Shown here: positions 7,701-10,141 of the stretch, piece by piece
How the letters are laid out: every line of letters begins with the position of its first letter
Numbering within the stretch: the first letter of the stretch is position 1
Source: Brachionus koreanus
Lineage: Eukaryota; Rotifera; Eurotatoria; Ploima; Brachionidae
Length of the DNA: 10,141 bases
Reading direction: 5' to 3'
NCBI GenBank assembly: GCA_016987375.1
Contig: PJRA01000444.1
Location: 1,287,409-1,297,549, forward strand
The notes under the pieces: generated by a model
Seen by the model: the letters and a program-made list of their open reading frames with translations, nothing else
Told to the model about the DNA's origin: nothing
The model's database searches: none
Program-made: the position numbers and the translations under genes

Positions 7701-9230
7701 GAGCTCAATGGCTGCTTCTAAATTTCCATTCAAATCATAGTAATGAATTGTTTTTGTATAATAGTCCAAAAGAACAGCATTCTCATTTGTGTTGACAACA
7801 TCCAGAAGCGATTTGTCCGATGGATCAATGCTAGTCCGATTTATGATTATGGATCTTCGGCTTGTCTTGAACTGATTGGTGTTTTTAGATGACGGCTCTG
7901 AATAAGACAAACTCTTGGTCGTTCCCAAATTTACAAGTTTGCTTAAATAAGCGTCCTTTTCTAAATTGTAGCTGGCTCGGAGAAAAAAATTAATTGACTG
8001 ATCAATGTTGTTCAAGTAGAGAGAACAATGCCCCATTATAAATGAGCGCAAATTTGCCGATGCTGAATTCCATTTTGTACACTGACAATAATTAATCAAA
8101 TGAATGTATTGAATGTTGTAGAATAAGTATTTGATCCAGCTTAGACCATCGTCTAAATTCATAGGCCATCTGTAAAAAAAAAAATATCTTTATTTAAATT
8201 TCAAATAAAATTTATTATTTACGTGTATTTTAAAATTCGATTTTTTATACACTCGTTTAGTTGAGTGTAATTAATTATTTCAAGATAATTAGATTGAGAT
8301 TGAATAGAAAATTTGTGCATTGATGTCAAAAATAGCTTTAGCAAAAGTTGATTACCTTTTGGAATAAAGAAAAATTAGAAAATTGCTTCTAAAAAAATAC
8401 GATTTATAATTTACTCTCTTTGCTGTGGCTAATTTGGTCACATTTAAAATCTTCTATTATATTTGATGTTCTGCGCAAGTGTTTCACTCTAAGAATAGAA
8501 GAAAATATCAAATAAAATAAAATAAAATCAAGCTTTAATTGATAAATTACATGTTTTCGGATTGAACCGAATATGCATATGAATCTGTGAGCCACTTCAG
8601 GTAATAGTAAGATGCCATGCTTGTTATTGAATGTTGAAAAAAATTCTGATTTACTTCACTGGCAACTTGTGAAGAGAGACCAATCTTTGAATAAATAAAT
8701 TAAAAAAAAATGAGATTAATTTAGTTTTTAATCGAAATTTTTAGATAAGTAAAAAGTTCTAATAACCTTGTTTGAATACTTGGTGATAATGTTCAATAGG
8801 ACACACATGGTTTTGAAAAAATCGAATCTTTTGTGAACCAAGTCTCTAAAACTAGCAATTACAGAGTCAATTGTTAGCTCGGAAGTAATCCGGAGTAAAT
8901 TTGAATCAGTGTCCATGAAATCTTCGTCATTTGATTCCATGTCAAGTCTGGACATGTCATCGTAGACTTTGAAAAAATCAAACAAACTCTTGATCACATT
9001 GCTCAAGTTGTTTAAATTGTTAATTTTATCAAAATATAAGCAAAATTTGGAGAAAAATTCATTGTGAGACAATGTTAAATAGTCGGTAAGATTTGTTATA
9101 AACTGGCAGCATGTGCTCAAATCAAGTTCTTTTTGGCTCAAACAATTCAAATTTGCATTTGACTTTAAACTGTTTTCGATGCATCTCAATGTCAGCAACA
9201 AATAAAATAAATCAAATGAATCGTTTCCAT
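4706..9230 (-). CDS. NUP160: Nuclear pore complex protein NUP160, helical middle and C-terminal part (11 exons, 5' end outside the window)
   Basis: Exons on the minus strand: 9230-8767, 8684-8551, 8488-8415, 8355-8223, 8169-7198, 5842-5703, 5635-5497, 5441-5322, 5264-5129, 5069-4845 and 4792-4706, stop TAA 4708-4706. All phases agree, giving 873 residues after a leading split codon. Matches to human NUP160 as I recall it run in order: 'SYYYLKWLTDS' (human SYYLIKWGSEC), 'FIMGHCSLYLNN', 'ALVSFDYGDLLNEVFSILMSRAKAID', 'RREEVH-like' basic stretch, 'CLLACLNVLKLVDSKFAWI', 'TTEETTSLLSKNGYFDDSL', 'WRLLEYYLEKL', 'VYLNYGLWNEAFDLV'. NUP160 is a scaffold subunit of the Nup107-160 (Y) complex in the pore; this part is the alpha-solenoid that meets NUP85 and NUP96. 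About 550-650 N-terminal residues (the beta-propeller) are absent here. An acidic patch in the first exon and a basic Ser/Asn-rich insert in the large exon look lineage-specific. No frame breaks were seen, so the gene looks functional. Confidence 0.93.
5081..5100. repeat. (ATTTT)4 microsatellite in a short NUP160 intron
   Basis: Four perfect ATTTT units sit in the 59-nt intron between the exons at 5264-5129 and 5069-4845, a little upstream of the acceptor. A matching (AAATA)3 run lies in another 62-nt NUP160 intron at 8510-8528. On the transcribed strand the first is A-rich (AAAAT) and the second is T-rich. Confidence 0.7.
6045..6162 (+). pseudogene. Possible decayed coding relic with Cys- and Lys-rich motif
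   Basis: Two overlapping plus-strand frames look protein-like. One is open at 6045-6110 and ends 'LLKCPNFAQKKC' before a TAA. The other, at 6091-6162, reads 'VNKGHPRKKQRVETIE' before a TAG. Read one after the other across the A-run at 6100-6107, they suggest a Cys-rich knuckle followed by a basic tail, as seen in several transposon-encoded proteins. There is no start codon, neither frame reaches 25 codons, and I cannot name a family. Chance remains quite possible. Confidence 0.2.
6367..6406. repeat. Direct repeat AGTTAAGTGAT, 29-nt period
   Basis: AGTTAAGTGAT occurs at 6367-6377 and again at 6396-6406. The surrounding 6286-6420 region repeatedly shows GATCA or GAGATC followed by T/A-rich DNA. 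It looks like a degenerate short tandem array within the long NUP160 intron. Confidence 0.35.
6694..6737. repeat. Hairpin with three stacked stems in NUP160 intron
   Basis: ACACTA (6694-6699) pairs with TAGTGT (6732-6737), AAG (6700-6702) with CTT (6727-6729), and ACTC (6707-6710) with GAGT (6722-6725), leaving an 11-nt loop. That is 13 pairs in 44 nt of unusually mixed base composition. The part AGGATTGTGAGTCCT also looks like a tRNA-His anticodon arm (loop TTGTGAG), but no D or T arm can be drawn. It may be a structured RNA, a tRNA relic, or chance. Confidence 0.3.
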
Positions 9231-9515
9231 CTAAAAAAAATTTTAAGAATTTAAGATTCAAATAGATGAGAAAAATGAAATTTTATTTGAATTTGGTATT
9301 CTTATTTTTATCACCAATAGATCTCACTTTTCTAAAAATACTTTTTTTTAAAATAAAACAACTCATTTTTTTTATTTAGAATTAAAAAAAAAATTTTATA
9401 ACTGGCACTTGTAACTCCAAAATTTCCTTATATATTTATGTCCATAGAATTTTTGAAATAAAATAGCATTTCAATTTTATTAAATTATTTTCAGACAAAT
9501 AGTTTTTTTTTATCA

Positions 9516-9780
9516 CAGCAAGTATTAGAGAAGCTGACAAATACATTAATCACCTAAAGCACATCTTTACTTAATTATAGATCTGTAGCAGCGATAAATG
9601 ATTTTCTTTATGGTACTGATGCCAAAGGATTTCAAAGAAAAACATAGTGTACAAAAGCTAGTTCACTTAATAAAGATACAAAATGGTTCATTCGAATATG
9701 AATTTCAGAGATTGGATGACGATAACGGAATAGCAAGTGGCATAGAAACTGAACAAGCGTATTGGCTTCAAAATGCTTAG
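9516..9780 (+). pseudogene. Decayed plus-strand gene fragment, possibly a MULE-type transposase relic
   Basis: A 60-codon ORF at 9598-9780 contains 'GSFEYEFQRLDDDNGIASG' and 'EQAYWLQNA', clearly less AT-biased than its surroundings. Upstream, the frame starting at 9516 reads 'QQVLEKLTNTLIT', stop, then 'YRSVAAINDFLYGTDAKGF' until a TAG at 9645-9647. The two frames differ by one base and meet in the A-rich run at 9632-9642. That is what a single-base indel in an old gene would give. The 'F-x-Y-x-x-x-x-D-D-D-N' pattern recalls the segment just before the catalytic core in Mutator-like (MULE/SWIM) transposases. That resemblance is from memory and weak. The coding signal as such is more convincing than the family. 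Confidence 0.4.
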
Positions 9781-9936
9781 AGTTCTGGAAAACCTAAACA
9801 ATTGCTTAAAGAGTTTAAGCAACATATATTTTATTCATATTAAACAAGTTACAAATGACCATTTTTGTGATAATAAAGCTTCAATTCAATTCGTAGAAGC
9901 TAAATATTTTTTATTAGAATGTTTTGTTTTTTTTCA

Positions 9937-9993
9937 AATAGATATTGAATAAAAAGTTGAAATTTTTTTTTAACTTTTTATTCAACATCTATT
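9937..9993. repeat. 22-bp hairpin with adjoining tandem 11-mer
   Basis: The arm at 9937-9958 is the reverse complement of 9972-9993 at 21 of 22 positions, around a 13-nt T-rich spacer. The unit ATTCAACATCT is present twice in tandem at 9980-9990 and 9991-10001, so the second copy extends beyond the hairpin. The pairing is too long for chance even in AT-rich DNA. It may be the end of a small foldback element or a remnant of the transposon relic just upstream. Confidence 0.65.
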
Positions 9994-10141
9994 CAACATC
10001 TAAGTTTGATTAATAGCTTTGTGACAAAATGATCAATGCTGAAATTTGCAACATTCAAGCTATCAATTTATAATAATATCAATTTGATCTTTATTGACTG
10101 TAAAAAAATTTAAAAAATTTGATATGAATTTATCAATGTTT

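Larger units (their letters stand above)
9231..10141 (-). other. Part of a long upstream NUP160 intron, or its 5' flank
   Basis: The first recognisable NUP160 exon is preceded by TTTTTTTTAG (9240-9231), a good acceptor, and its reading frame needs one base from an earlier exon. No earlier coding exon of NUP160 can be found between here and the window end on the minus strand. The stretch holds a plus-strand transposase-like relic (9516-9780), a long hairpin (9937-9993) and A/T-rich filler. Confidence 0.6.

Noticed and set aside
8416..8595. Single 63-codon minus-strand ORF as a separate gene
   Set aside because: It is a read-through of an intron in a wrong frame. The same DNA holds the ends of two NUP160 exons (8684-8551 and 8488-8415), which splice in phase.
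9598..9780. 60-codon plus-strand ORF as an intact small gene
   Set aside because: Its first residues (MIFFMVLMP) are out of frame with a better protein-like reading of the same bases, so the ATG is probably incidental and the ORF part of a frameshifted relic.

Overview
This window looks like metazoan nuclear DNA from a very AT-rich, compact genome. Introns are mostly 50-80 nt, intergenic DNA is full of A/T homopolymers, and the genes are best matched to animal families. A monogonont rotifer such as Brachionus would fit, but other AT-rich invertebrates such as mites are not excluded. There is no bacterial, phage or CRISPR content.

All three recognisable genes lie on the minus strand. At the left edge (1-422) is the N-terminal part of an NmrA/HSCARG-like atypical short-chain dehydrogenase, which runs out of the window. 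About 2.1 kb of low-complexity DNA follows (423-2553). It holds short inverted repeats and one possible decayed coding relic. A complete three-exon classical SDR gene occupies 2554-4506. It encodes a 319-residue membrane-anchored enzyme of the SDR16C / 17-beta-HSD11 / retinol dehydrogenase 10 type. Its last exon is short and is missed if the first stop codon is taken as the end. Only 197 bp separate this gene from the stop codon of the next gene, and a strong pyrimidine-CAG acceptor sits 2 nt before its ATG.

From 4706 to 9230 lies the 3' part of the gene for nucleoporin NUP160. I could chain eleven exons in frame (874 codons including the stop), joining by alignment from memory to the vertebrate family. 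They cover the alpha-helical middle and C-terminal domains. The N-terminal beta-propeller half is not in the window, so the right-hand 0.9 kb (9231-10141) is read as part of a long upstream intron. That DNA and the one long internal intron (5843-7197) contain relics on the plus strand, one of them vaguely transposase-like, and hairpins.

The genes are not functionally linked: one is a nuclear pore scaffold and two are unrelated oxidoreductases. The most interesting signal is in the splice sites. Across 12 introns, 11 donors lack G at +5 while 10 keep A at +4, and 7 of 13 acceptors end in AAG rather than YAG. I found no novel gene system.
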